Source: Cyclobacteriaceae bacterium (GTDB lineage: Bacteria; Bacteroidota; Bacteroidia; Cytophagales; Cyclobacteriaceae). Taken from it: a DNA stretch of 64,000 nt. Location of the stretch: positions 1-64,000 of the forward strand of contig JAHBUC010000010.1 in assembly GCA_019638275.1 (NCBI GenBank), given 5' to 3'. The notes under the pieces were generated by a model that did no database searches, was not told the DNA's origin, and saw only the letters and a program-made list of their open reading frames with translations. Below, one piece after another: positions 8,500 to 17,386 of this stretch (position 1 is the first letter of the stretch; every line of letters starts with the position of its first letter). The translations under genes were made by a program, and so were the position numbers.

Positions 8500-9204
8500 T
8501 TAAGCATTAATCAGGTTCAGCGTTGTGCAGGCAAAAAGCCCTGCCGTTTCGGTTCGTAAACGGCTTTTTCCCAAGCTAACCTTCTGAAAGTCATGCTGTT
8601 GAGCCAAGGTGAGTTCAGCATCAGAAAAGTCTCCTTCCGGTCCTATAAGCACAACATAATCACGCGCTTTTTCAGCTTGCTTTACCAGGTGGTTTGGGTT
8701 TGATACATCTACATAAGCAATGAAACATTGCGCATCACCGGAAAGGGCTTTCATAAAATCCGGAAATGGAATCAACTCACTCAAAGCCGGTAGCGTAGCC
8801 CGCTGCGATTGTTTCATGGCGCTTAGCGCTACTTTTCTTAGCCGATCAGTCTTCAGCCACGGGCGCTCCGAGTTATCACATGAAACAAAACTTATCTGGT
8901 CAATGCCTATCTCTACACATTTCTCTACCATCCATTCCAGGCGGTCGGGACTTTTGGTGGGGGAGATGGCCAGATGTATGGTATAGTTTCTTGAAGGTTC
9001 AGGATACTTGCGATGCACTGCGAAGGTGCATTGTTTGGGATGGGCATCCTGTATGGTTGCTTCGTAGTAAAAGCCTTTGCCGTCTGTCAATAAAAAAGGT
9101 TCTCCGCTTTTTTTGCGCAGAACCTTAATACAGTGTCTGGATTCATCTTCGCTTAAGTAACCAACGCCAAGATCAAGATCAGGTTGATAGAAGAGTTGCT
9201 CCAT
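8500..9204 (-). CDS. rsmE: 16S rRNA (uracil(1498)-N3)-methyltransferase
   Basis: A 234-residue SPOUT methyltransferase that methylates U1498 of 16S rRNA with S-adenosylmethionine. The C-terminal knot motifs IGPEGDFSDAEL and VSLGKSRLRTETAG are diagnostic, and the PUA-like N-terminus has HCIKVLRKKSGE. The length is normal. It lies 14 nt downstream of the acyl-CoA-binding protein gene and is probably the last gene of a gltA-acbP-rsmE transcript. Confidence 0.96.
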   Translation of the reverse strand: MEQLFYQPDLDLGVGYLSEDESRHCIKVLRKKSGEPFLLTDGKGFYYEATIQDAHPKQCTFAVHRKYPEPSRNYTIHLAISPTKSPDRLEWMVEKCVEIGIDQISFVSCDNSERPWLKTDRLRKVALSAMKQSQRATLPALSELIPFPDFMKALSGDAQCFIAYVDVSNPNHLVKQAEKARDYVVLIGPEGDFSDAELTLAQQHDFQKVSLGKSRLRTETAGLFACTTLNLINA

Positions 9205-9218
9205 GAATCCGGGAGCAT

Positions 9219-9482
9219 TTATTTGTATTCCTGATACAGCTTATCCATAAAGGCGATGTATTCGGTCATGGCATCTGTTTTGGATTTTCCTTTTTGTTCT
9301 GCCCAGGCATCGAATTTTGCAATGGCCTTGAAATCGAATCCTCCCGGACGATCACCCGTTACATCCCCATCACTGGCTTGTTTGAAAAGCGCATACAGCG
9401 TAAGCAACTCCTCATTACTTGGCCGTTTGGTAAGTTCCTTTGAGCGCGCAACGGCTGCTTCGAACTGTTGTTGAAGATCCAT
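9219..9482 (-). CDS. Acyl-CoA-binding protein
   Basis: The 87-residue protein matches the four-helix ACBP family along its length: FEAAVARSKELTKRPSNEELL, LYALFKQASDGDV, FDFKAIAKFDAWAEQKG and KTDAMTEYIAFMDKL. ACBPs bind long-chain acyl-CoA esters in the cytosol. The gene starts 4 nt after the citrate synthase stop, so both are co-transcribed, linking an acyl-CoA carrier with the acetyl-CoA-consuming enzyme. Confidence 0.93.
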   Translation of the reverse strand: MDLQQQFEAAVARSKELTKRPSNEELLTLYALFKQASDGDVTGDRPGGFDFKAIAKFDAWAEQKGKSKTDAMTEYIAFMDKLYQEYK

Positions 9483-9486
9483 CGGC

Positions 9487-10773
9487 TTAGCGTTTTTCCA
9501 TGTTTACGTAAGGCCTTATTACGTTGCCTGTATAAATCTGGCGTGGACGACCAATAGGTTCGTTGTTTTTTCGCAACTCGAGCCATTGTGCAATCCAGCC
9601 TGGCAAGCGGCCCATCGCAAACATCACGGTAAACATATCTACCGGTATGCCTAGCGCGCGATAGATGATGCCTGAATAGAAGTCAACGTTCGGATAAAGT
9701 TTGCGCTCAACGAAGTACGGATCTTTGAGGGCAATTTCCTCTAGTTTTTTGGCGATGTCCAATACCGGATCGTTAACCCCTAATTTTCCAAGTACATCAT
9801 CCGCTGCTTTTTTAATGATTTTGGCTCGGGGATCAAAGTTTTTGTACACGCGATGTCCAAAGCCCATTAAACGGAATGGATCGTTTTTATCTTTTGCTTT
9901 GTCCATCCATTTGGCAACATTTCCACCATCATTGCGGATGTTCTCCAACATCACAATCACTTCTTGGTTTGCGCCACCATGAAGCGGCCCCCACAATGCA
10001 TTGATTCCGGCAGAGATGGCGGAGTAAATGCTCGCCTTGGAAGAGCCAACAATACGCACCGTTGAGGTGGAACAGTTTTGCTCATGATCGGCATGAAGGA
10101 TGAATAATTTATCCAGTGCATCGGCTACAACCGGGTCTACTTCAAAATCCTGACCTGGCATACCAAACATCATTTTTAAAAAGCGACTACAGTAGTCAAG
10201 CTTATTGTCGGGGTAGTTAACCGGATGACCGACTGCATTTTTGTATGACCATGCGGCAAAAGTTGGCATTTTAGCCAGCGAGCGAATAATGCTCAAGTAC
10301 ACGCCATCTGCCGGTCGGTTTGGATTCAGGGATTCAGGGTAGAAGGCTGTTTGGGCACAAAATAAAGATGACAATACACCCATAGGATGAGATGTGGAAG
10401 GGAACCCATCCAGAATCTTTTTGATGTCCTCATGTACGAGGGTGCGCTTGGTAATATCGTTATTCCACTTTTCGTATTCAGCCTTTGTTGGCAACTCACC
10501 AAAAATCAGCAGGTAAGCCACTTCAAGGAAATTGGATTTCTCAGCCAGCTCTTCAATGGCATAGCCGCGATAGTGAAGCACACCCTTTTCACCATCCAGA
10601 AAGGTAATGGCGCTCTTGGTAGCTCCAGTGTTTTTATAGCCAATATCCAGTGTAACGTAGCCCGTTTTGTCACGAAGATCGCTGATATCAATAGCCAGTT
10701 CATTCTCCGTTCCTTCAACCACCGGGAAGGTATATGACTTACCGTCAATTATTAATTCTGCTGTTTTCGACAT
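9487..10773 (-). CDS. gltA: Citrate synthase
   Basis: A 428-residue citrate synthase condensing acetyl-CoA and oxaloacetate. The catalytic regions are visible as LHADHEQNCSTSTVR, GPLHGGANQEVI and GFGHRVYKNFDPRA, and the C-terminus has GRLPGWIAQWLE and RPRQIYTG. The length matches the E. coli-type (hexameric) enzyme. It heads the gltA-acbP-rsmE cluster. Upstream on the minus strand there is only an imperfect promoter box (TATATTTA at 10810-10817). Confidence 0.98.
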   Translation of the reverse strand: MSKTAELIIDGKSYTFPVVEGTENELAIDISDLRDKTGYVTLDIGYKNTGATKSAITFLDGEKGVLHYRGYAIEELAEKSNFLEVAYLLIFGELPTKAEYEKWNNDITKRTLVHEDIKKILDGFPSTSHPMGVLSSLFCAQTAFYPESLNPNRPADGVYLSIIRSLAKMPTFAAWSYKNAVGHPVNYPDNKLDYCSRFLKMMFGMPGQDFEVDPVVADALDKLFILHADHEQNCSTSTVRIVGSSKASIYSAISAGINALWGPLHGGANQEVIVMLENIRNDGGNVAKWMDKAKDKNDPFRLMGFGHRVYKNFDPRAKIIKKAADDVLGKLGVNDPVLDIAKKLEEIALKDPYFVERKLYPNVDFYSGIIYRALGIPVDMFTVMFAMGRLPGWIAQWLELRKNNEPIGRPRQIYTGNVIRPYVNMEKR

Positions 10774-10864
10774 AAGTAAAAAGTTCGTTTAAATGCTGAT
10801 TTTGGAGCCTAAATATAGCGGGTTAGGATGGTTCAATGAAGCCTGCTTAAATATTTATATCCCC

Positions 10865-11683
10865 TCAATTACCCCCCAAAATCATGGGCAATCCGTCCTT
10901 TCCGGCACCAACAATAATCACCTTTGAGTTAGGAGATTTGGATAGTTCCAGGGTAGCTTCAATTCCTCTCATTTTTAATAACTTATCTGTAAGGCTATTG
11001 TTTATGATGTTATTGGCTCGGGATTCTCCTTCGGCTGCAATTCGCTTGCGTTCTGCTTCGCTTTTTTCTTTATCCAGGCGGAACTGATAGGCGAGTGCTT
11101 CCTGTTCTTGCTGAAGTTTATTTTGAATGGCAACCTTAATTTGTTCGGGTAATTGGATGGAGCGGATTAAAAGCGCTACCATGTTTACGTTGTTTTCACC
11201 GAGAATCTTTTCTGATTCTGTCTTGATGGTTGCTTCTACCTCGGCACGCTTTGTTGAATAAATCTCTTCTGCCGAATACCGGCCCATAATCTGGCGTACA
11301 ACAGATCGCATTTCAGGAATCACCAGGATATTGACATAACCCCGGTTAAACTTTTCATGGATGTATCCGATTTTCTCCGGCACCGGATGAAAACGAACGG
11401 AAACTTCAACGTGAATAGATAAACCATTACGATCCAGCACATCCATGTTTTCATCGGCCGAGGTTTCCCGTACGGCATAAATATACACCTCATTCCATGG
11501 GGCTTTCATGTGGAAACCCGGTTGTATGATGTGGTCTTTATCAAGACCTTCACCGAATTTGTAAAAGATAACTGCGCGTTCATCGGCTTGCACAGTAAAG
11601 AATAGGCTGGATGAAATACCCAACACAACAAATAAGGCAATTACGCCAAGAATAATAAATGGAAGTAGTCTGCGGTTGTTCAT
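10865..11683 (-). CDS. Prohibitin/SPFH (band 7) family membrane protein
   Basis: This 272-residue protein has one N-terminal transmembrane helix (about residues 8-30) followed by an SPFH domain (VQADERAVIFYKFGE, QPGFHMKAPW, SIHVEVSVRFHPVPEKIG). A long helical segment rich in Glu/Lys/Arg (about 165-225) follows, as in prohibitins. Family members form large membrane rings or scaffold lipid domains and influence proteases such as FtsH. It starts 20 nt after the 11704 membrane gene, so they are likely one operon. Confidence 0.9.
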   Translation of the reverse strand: MNNRRLLPFIILGVIALFVVLGISSSLFFTVQADERAVIFYKFGEGLDKDHIIQPGFHMKAPWNEVYIYAVRETSADENMDVLDRNGLSIHVEVSVRFHPVPEKIGYIHEKFNRGYVNILVIPEMRSVVRQIMGRYSAEEIYSTKRAEVEATIKTESEKILGENNVNMVALLIRSIQLPEQIKVAIQNKLQQEQEALAYQFRLDKEKSEAERKRIAAEGESRANNIINNSLTDKLLKMRGIEATLELSKSPNSKVIIVGAGKDGLPMILGGN

Positions 11684-11703
11684 AACGATATAGTTTGATG
11701 TAG

Positions 11704-12468
11704 TTAATTTTCAGGTTGATTTTCTTCGGGAGGCTTTGGCTTGATCATCAGGTTACCAATAATCAGCACCGTAAACAAAGTTCCCCAAACGGCCTCAATT
11801 ACGCTAATGTTCTTGATAAGTTTATGCGCATCGGGATAGTCGGTATCAATTCCTCCTAAAACATGAAAGGAATAGGCTACACATTCTGAATAGTTGGGGA
11901 TACCCAAGGGAATATCGGCACCCAGGCTGCCCGGCATGCTGATGCAGATCAGGTCGTACAGACTGCCAAAGGAGATGCCTATCATCAAAAAAACACAGGC
12001 AGATCCCCATAGTTTGTCGATTGTGAAATACTGGCCCATAAAAATATCCCGGATGGCATAGCTTATCACAATTACCTCAATAGGAAACAGAAAGCCATGA
12101 ATGGCAAACAATGCAGCTTGCCGGTTTTGAATCTCAATAACTTTATAGTAGGGGAATTCAATCAGGATTCCAAAGATGGTGATGCTGACCAGTACGAAAA
12201 AGATGGTGACAATAAGGATTTTGCTTTGGGTGAAGTTGCGCAATAAATCCCACAGCAGGAAAGCATACAGGCCGCCAAATCCGGAAAACAACGTGATCAA
12301 CAATTTTGAAACATCACTGTTCGGATCCCCCAGCAGGGGCGAGTAAAGTGTTAAGCCAAGTGTAACAATTACAATTTGGGTGGCTACAACATTCCGATAG
12401 TCCTTCTGCTTTTCACGTTGCAGTTCTATACGGTTGAGCAATGACTTAACTGAATCAAGTTTTAACAT
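11704..12468 (-). CDS. Multi-pass membrane protein of unknown function
   Basis: The 254-residue protein has a short charged N-terminus (RIELQREKQKDYRN) and about six predicted membrane helices (for example YSPLLGDP-flanked, VTIFFVLVSITIFGILI, ACVFLMIGISFGSLYDLI, LFTVLIIGNLMI). I cannot place it in a named family. It lies directly upstream of the prohibitin-like gene with a 20-nt gap, so it may act at the same membrane site. Confidence 0.75.
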   Translation of the reverse strand: MLKLDSVKSLLNRIELQREKQKDYRNVVATQIVIVTLGLTLYSPLLGDPNSDVSKLLITLFSGFGGLYAFLLWDLLRNFTQSKILIVTIFFVLVSITIFGILIEFPYYKVIEIQNRQAALFAIHGFLFPIEVIVISYAIRDIFMGQYFTIDKLWGSACVFLMIGISFGSLYDLICISMPGSLGADIPLGIPNYSECVAYSFHVLGGIDTDYPDAHKLIKNISVIEAVWGTLFTVLIIGNLMIKPKPPEENQPEN

Positions 12469-12546
12469 GAACCGGAAAGATAATCTGAATTTAGGAATTG
12501 GCGGGGCTATTTACCCTTTGTGAATCCGTAGAATTTAGTTTACTAT

Positions 12547-12554
12547 TACTTTTG
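12547..12554 (+). promoter_or_regulatory. -7 promoter box TACTTTTG for the TPR kinase
   Basis: TACTTTTG is a perfect match to the Bacteroidota -7 consensus TAnnTTTG and lies 19 nt before the TTG start at 12574. The best -33 candidate (TTTG at 12517-12520) is 26 nt away, longer than usual. Confidence 0.35.
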
Positions 12555-12573
12555 GATAAACCATTTTAAGTAT

Positions 12574-15273
12574 TTGACTAACAAATCTTTATATAGTATC
12601 AACAAGTTTTTCAAATCCGTGGGATTGTTGATGGTTTTTTGTATTCCGGTATGGGGTCAATCACCGGTAATGGATAGCCTGAAGGATGAACTGAAAAAGA
12701 CGCGCGATCCGGTTAAACGGGTTAATCTGCTCAACGCACTGGCCTATGAATTTTACGATTACAATGATAGTGTTGGTTTGAGTTATGCCTTACAAGCCCT
12801 TGAACTGGCCATAAAATCGGATTATAAACAAGGGCAGAAATCAGCCCATACGCTGGTAGGCACGGGCTACATGACCCTTGCGGATTTTGATGAAGCACTC
12901 AAACACATGCGGCTTTCCAATAAGGTTGAATCATCCGATTCAATTGACCTCACCGCGTATAACTTTTCTGTTCTGGCGAGTCTCCATCGGTTGTTGGCAA
13001 ACTATGATTCGGCACGCTATTATTATATGCGCGCATTGGAACTGAAAGAAAAAGGGATTTCGCCTGGTATGCTTGGTGTGGTATACAAAAATCTTGGCTA
13101 CCTGGAAGTTATTCTGTGGAACAATACCCAGGCACTTCATTGGCTAAAGGAATCTGAACGTTTGGCTATTTCTGTGAAGGATAACTATTTGCTGGCCGAG
13201 GTTTATGGTCATTTAGGTAGCGTTTACGATCACCTTTTGGAATATGATCTGGCAGAATTTTATTACGGCAAATTGTGTGAACTAGCCTCCAGGCAAATAC
13301 TATACTTCCACCTTATTAAATGCGAGTTAAGAAAGGCAGAATTGTTATCAAGAAAGGGGCTTTATGCTGAAGCCCTTAACGCGGGATTAAAGGCTCTTAA
13401 GCTTACGGATAGCTATGAGTACGCTCCTCAGGTATTGGAGGTTTATAAGACCATTGGTGACATTTATTCGGATCTTGCCCAGTATGATCTGGCCTTGCGC
13501 TATTACTTTCTTGCACTTGAGATTGCTGAGAAATACAAAATTCGTTGGAGTACGGCACAACTGTATGCGCAAATCGGGTGGGTTAACAAACAACAATCCA
13601 ATTTCGATCTGGCACTGCAGTATGTGAATCGCTCATTGGCGCTGCGCCAGCAAATAGGCGATAAGCATGGGGTTTCCAATGCTTATAATTATCGCGGCTT
13701 GATTTTTTATCAAACCAAAAAATACAATGAGGCGGTAGCAGATTTCAGATCATCAAGAAGGTTGCGGGAAGAGATTGGTCATACTGAAGGTGTGGCTGCT
13801 TCTGTTTTTAACCTGTCGTTGGTGTATGAAGATTTGCGCGAATACGACAAAGCGCTTTCCATGCTGGATGAGGTTATGGTGCTGGAGCGTAAACTGGCCA
13901 ACCCGGTAAGCATTGGTATTACGTATAACCAGGTGGCAAACATTCTGATAAAGTTGAAGCGATTAAAAGAAGCCCGGCAATACCTGGATATGGCAGCCGA
14001 TCGGGCGGATGAATCGAATTCAATTATTATCAAACTTAATAATGAGCAGTACTTTGCGAAATGGTATGAAGCCACAGGCGATTATAAGCATGCCTACGAG
14101 CATCAGGTTCGATTTCAGCAATTGAACGATAGTGTGTATAACCGGAGTGTGGCCACAAAGCTTGCTGAAATGGAGGCACTGTATCGTGTTGAACAAAAGG
14201 AGCAGCAGATTAAGTTGCTAAACCAGGAAAATGAATTGAAAGAAAACAGACTAACCTTACAGCAATCCCGCATTCGTTCGCAAAGCATCATTATAGCATC
14301 TTCACTTATCGGGTTGGCTTTGGCAACTATACTGGCCTTTAATGTATACCTGTACAACCGAAGGATTAGGAAGGCGAACTATGAAATACTGGAGCAGAAG
14401 GAAGAAATCCAGACCCAGGCGGAAGAGTTGGTTGATGCCAACGAAATTTTGGTAAGGTTGAATCGGGAAATAACTGAAAAGACGGAGGAAATACAGGCAC
14501 AATCGGAGGAGTTGATGGAGGCTAACCAAACCATCCATGAAATCAATAAGGGACTTGAAGAAAAAATAAATGAGCGAACCAATCGGTTGAAAGAAGCCTA
14601 CAAAGAACTGGATACCTTTTTTTATCGTGCTTCCCATGATTTCAGAAGGCCGTTAACCACATTTATGGGATTGGCCGAAGTGGCGCGTATAACCGTAAAG
14701 GAAAAAACTGCGCTTGAACTTTTTGAAAAAGTGGATGAGACCGCTCACACACTCGACCGGATGTTGGTAAAGCTGCAGTCGATCAGTGATGTTGGTGCGC
14801 AGCAATTGGTTTATAAGGAGGTGTTTATCGCTGAACTTATTACCGATATTCTGGATCTCTTCAGAGAAGATATTCAGCACAAAAACATCAAGGTAACCAG
14901 TCGGGTTAACCTCACCGATTCGTTTTATTCCTATCCGGCCATGGTTAAAATAGTGTTAGGCAACCTGATTGAAAACGCTATTCAGTTCCATACGCCCGAC
15001 AATTCTGTTATGTCAGTAACGGTTGACCAGGATGGAAACTACGTTGTTTTAAAAGTAGCAGATAACGGGCAGGGTATTGAATCTGAATTACATGACAAAA
15101 TCTTTGAGATGTACTTTCGGGGAAGTGATCGTTCAAAAGGCAATGGACTGGGTTTGTATATTGCCAAAAAAGCGGTTGAAAAGTTGGGAGGAACTATAGT
15201 TGTTACCAGCGAGGTTTATATGGGTAGCACCTTTACCGTTACGTTGCCTATGGGCAATTCAAACGGGATGTGA
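12574..15273 (+). CDS. TPR-repeat sensor histidine kinase
   Basis: An 899-residue membrane kinase. A signal peptide (about residues 1-29, ending WGQ) is followed by tandem tetratricopeptide repeats over about 35-530 (for example AYNYRGLIFYQTKKYNEAVADF). Next come a coiled coil, one transmembrane helix near 570-590 (IIIASSLIGLALATILAF) and a second coiled coil built from EEIQxQxEEL repeats. The HisKA H-box is SHDFRRPLTTFMG and the ATPase has NLIENAIQFH, DNGQGIE and GNGLGLYIAKKA. The start is TTG, chosen because the next ATG would cut the signal peptide. No response regulator is adjacent, so its partner is encoded elsewhere. Confidence 0.92.
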   Translation: MTNKSLYSINKFFKSVGLLMVFCIPVWGQSPVMDSLKDELKKTRDPVKRVNLLNALAYEFYDYNDSVGLSYALQALELAIKSDYKQGQKSAHTLVGTGYMTLADFDEALKHMRLSNKVESSDSIDLTAYNFSVLASLHRLLANYDSARYYYMRALELKEKGISPGMLGVVYKNLGYLEVILWNNTQALHWLKESERLAISVKDNYLLAEVYGHLGSVYDHLLEYDLAEFYYGKLCELASRQILYFHLIKCELRKAELLSRKGLYAEALNAGLKALKLTDSYEYAPQVLEVYKTIGDIYSDLAQYDLALRYYFLALEIAEKYKIRWSTAQLYAQIGWVNKQQSNFDLALQYVNRSLALRQQIGDKHGVSNAYNYRGLIFYQTKKYNEAVADFRSSRRLREEIGHTEGVAASVFNLSLVYEDLREYDKALSMLDEVMVLERKLANPVSIGITYNQVANILIKLKRLKEARQYLDMAADRADESNSIIIKLNNEQYFAKWYEATGDYKHAYEHQVRFQQLNDSVYNRSVATKLAEMEALYRVEQKEQQIKLLNQENELKENRLTLQQSRIRSQSIIIASSLIGLALATILAFNVYLYNRRIRKANYEILEQKEEIQTQAEELVDANEILVRLNREITEKTEEIQAQSEELMEANQTIHEINKGLEEKINERTNRLKEAYKELDTFFYRASHDFRRPLTTFMGLAEVARITVKEKTALELFEKVDETAHTLDRMLVKLQSISDVGAQQLVYKEVFIAELITDILDLFREDIQHKNIKVTSRVNLTDSFYSYPAMVKIVLGNLIENAIQFHTPDNSVMSVTVDQDGNYVVLKVADNGQGIESELHDKIFEMYFRGSDRSKGNGLGLYIAKKAVEKLGGTIVVTSEVYMGSTFTVTLPMGNSNGM

Positions 15274-15318
15274 CATCTATCATTTTTTTATCCGTTTTTA
15301 AGCTCTAATTTTCGAGCC

Positions 15319-16341
15319 ATGATGAGTATGTTCAAGAACCGAAGCTTTTCTATAGACCTGGGCAACAACAATACGCTGGTAGCTGATTCTACCCGGATGC
15401 TGCTTGCCCAGCCATCCTACATTGTGTTTAATTCCAACCACTCCATCAAAGCTGTCGGAGAACAGGCCTACGAGATGTTTGAAAAGACACACGAAGAGCT
15501 TACGCCTGTAAAGCCCTTGCGTGGTGGTGTTATTGCCGATTTTAATTCGGCCAGTCTGATGATCAAAGAACTGGTAAACCGGGCGTATACACAGAAGGCA
15601 TCATTCTTTTCCGGGTATGACCACATCATTTCGGGCGTTCCGTATTATACCACTGAAGTAGAACGGAGAGCGCTCCGCGATGCCATAGATCAATTCAATC
15701 CGCGCAAGCGTTCGCTGTTGTTTGAACCGTTGGCTGCAGCCATTGGCATGGGACTTAACATTCAGGAGCCGGATGGAAAAATGGTGATAGACATTGGAGG
15801 TGGTATAACCGAGATCGTTATCATTTCCCTATCGGGGATAGCGGCCTTTCAATCGCTTAAAGTGGCAGGCGATACATTCGATATGAACATTCAGGATTAT
15901 TTCCGCAGAAATTTTAACATGTCAATCGGATTGAAGACGGCCGAACAGGTTAAAATTCTGGCCGGGTCAGTTATGGAAGACATTGATCCAATACCGGATA
16001 CCCTGGCGGTAAAAGGAAAGGATTTGATGACGGGCATTCCGGTTACGCGCAAAATTGATCATCGCGAAATAGCCTTTATCCTTGAAAAATCGGTGTCATC
16101 CATTGAACGAAGCATCATTCAAACGTTGGAGACTTGCCCGCCTGAACTTGCTGCTGATATCTACCAAAACGGCATGCACATTACCGGAGGCAGTTCGTTA
16201 TTGCGCGGCCTCAAGCAGCGCTTTGAAAAGAATATGAAGTTGCCGGTTCATCTTGATGATCAACCCCTGTCATCTGTTAGCCGGGGTATTGCCCGTGTGT
16301 TGGCAAACCCTAAAAAATTTACCGGGGTATTAATTGATTAA
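15319..16341 (+). CDS. MreB-like actin-family protein
   Basis: A 340-residue actin/Hsp70-fold ATPase close to MreB. Phosphate and adenosine motifs are IDLGNNNTLV, VIDIGGGITEIVI and ITGGSSLLRGL; the family segment FEPLAAAIGMG is present. MreB directs cell-wall elongation at the inner membrane. There is no mreC or mreD next to it, so it may be a second MreB paralogue rather than the main cell-shape gene. It lies 45 nt after the TPR kinase and 12 nt before the acyltransferase on the same strand. The start could be Met1 or Met2. Confidence 0.85.
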   Translation: MMSMFKNRSFSIDLGNNNTLVADSTRMLLAQPSYIVFNSNHSIKAVGEQAYEMFEKTHEELTPVKPLRGGVIADFNSASLMIKELVNRAYTQKASFFSGYDHIISGVPYYTTEVERRALRDAIDQFNPRKRSLLFEPLAAAIGMGLNIQEPDGKMVIDIGGGITEIVIISLSGIAAFQSLKVAGDTFDMNIQDYFRRNFNMSIGLKTAEQVKILAGSVMEDIDPIPDTLAVKGKDLMTGIPVTRKIDHREIAFILEKSVSSIERSIIQTLETCPPELAADIYQNGMHITGGSSLLRGLKQRFEKNMKLPVHLDDQPLSSVSRGIARVLANPKKFTGVLID

Positions 16342-16353
16342 CCGTTACGTACC

Positions 16354-16926
16354 GTGTTCAGGATATTCGCCCGATTGATCTTGAAAGCCATGGGCTGGAA
16401 GATTGAACCAGTGGGCCCATTTCCTATTAAGCCTAAAAAGTATGTGGTGATAGTTGCTCCACACACCAGCGGATGGGATTTTATTATTGGCGTGCTGTAC
16501 AGAAGTGTATTGCGGTTAACAGATGCACGGTACCTGGGTAAAAAGGAGCTTTTCAAACCGCCTTTTGGTTTTATTTTCCGTTGGCTGGGAGGTACTCCGG
16601 TTGATCGCAGTACCAGCCATAACATGGTAGATGAAGTAGTGAAGTTATTTGAACGCCATGAACGTTTTGCGATAGCCCTTTCGCCAGAGGGAACACGGCA
16701 GCGGGTGGAGCGGTTGCGTACCGGTTTTTACAACATTGCCAAAAATGCAGGCGTACCAATAGTGATGGTTGGCCTTGATTTCAAGAACAAGCAGGTGGTC
16801 TTTTCTGAGCCCTTCATGACCTCCACTGATCAGCAGCAGGACTTTGATCACATCCTTCAGTTCTTTGGCCCGATTGAGGGTAAGTTCCCAGAGAAGGGCC
16901 TCCGCCACCTTATACCCGCTACCTGA
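16354..16926 (+). CDS. 1-acyl-glycerol-3-phosphate acyltransferase-like (PlsC family)
   Basis: This 190-residue protein has the HX4D acyltransferase motif in APHTSGWDF, the LSPEGTR substrate-binding motif, and FRWLGGTPVDRS in between. Such enzymes acylate lysophosphatidic acid or related lipids at the membrane. It is shorter than typical PlsC (about 240), matching a compact subfamily. The start is GTG at 16354, 12 nt after the MreB-like stop, so the two are probably co-transcribed; a bidirectional terminator follows at 16948. Confidence 0.85.
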   Translation: MFRIFARLILKAMGWKIEPVGPFPIKPKKYVVIVAPHTSGWDFIIGVLYRSVLRLTDARYLGKKELFKPPFGFIFRWLGGTPVDRSTSHNMVDEVVKLFERHERFAIALSPEGTRQRVERLRTGFYNIAKNAGVPIVMVGLDFKNKQVVFSEPFMTSTDQQQDFDHILQFFGPIEGKFPEKGLRHLIPAT

Positions 16927-16947
16927 TTCGCCTCGGTTTTCAGGCAT

Positions 16948-16979
16948 AAAAAAACCCCGATAAAATCAGGGTCTTTTTT
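16948..16979. terminator. Bidirectional terminator
   Basis: ACCCCGATAAAATCAGGGT (16954-16972) folds into a stem with one mismatch and an AAA loop. It is flanked by an A-run on one side and a T-run on the other. It lies between the converging acyltransferase and histone-like genes and can serve both. Confidence 0.8.
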
Positions 16980-17001
16980 CCTTTTGATGGATGAAGGAAA
17001 A

Positions 17002-17310
17002 TTACATTCCTGAACCACCGTTGTTGGTGTCGAACAGGGAAGGAGCAGGTGCAGGAGCAACGGGTGCAGGTGCCGGAGCCGGAGCAGGTTTTGCAACGCT
17101 GGCAACTTTCTTCTTCACCTTCTTCACCACTTTTTTCTTAGCCGAAGACGCAACCTTCTTCGCTTTGGAAGCTGACTTTTTCACAGCTTTCTTCACTTTT
17201 TTAGCAGCCTTCTTGGCCTTCTTAACAACTTTTTTCGCGGCTTTTTTCACCGACTTCTTTGCTGCTTTTACTTTCTTCTTAGCAGCTTTTTTTACTTTCT
17301 TTTTAGCCAT
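17002..17310 (-). CDS. Histone H1-like Lys/Ala-rich DNA-binding protein
   Basis: The 102-residue protein is almost entirely Lys, Ala and Val for its first 75 residues (MAKKKVKKAAKKKVKAAKK and similar repeats), then has an Ala-Pro linker (PAPAPAPAPVAPAPAP) and the ending SLFDTNNGGSGM. It resembles bacterial H1/Hc1-like proteins that coat or compact DNA. Low complexity prevents a firm family assignment. The same kind of Lys/Ala tail occurs at the end of TopA in this window. Confidence 0.8.
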   Translation of the reverse strand: MAKKKVKKAAKKKVKAAKKSVKKAAKKVVKKAKKAAKKVKKAVKKSASKAKKVASSAKKKVVKKVKKKVASVAKPAPAPAPAPVAPAPAPSLFDTNNGGSGM

Positions 17311-17336
17311 AGCAATTAATTTGTGTTTAACTCCCG

Positions 17337-17365
17337 AAAAGTTAAGTATTCTTTGTGATACACAA
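17337..17365 (-). promoter_or_regulatory. Promoter for the histone-like gene (TTG-N18-TAACTTTT)
   Basis: On the minus strand TTG (17365-17363) is separated by 18 nt from TAACTTTT (17344-17337), a one-mismatch -7 box. The start codon at 17310 follows 26 nt later. Confidence 0.4.
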
Positions 17366-17386
17366 CTTCACGTACACAAAAAAAAT

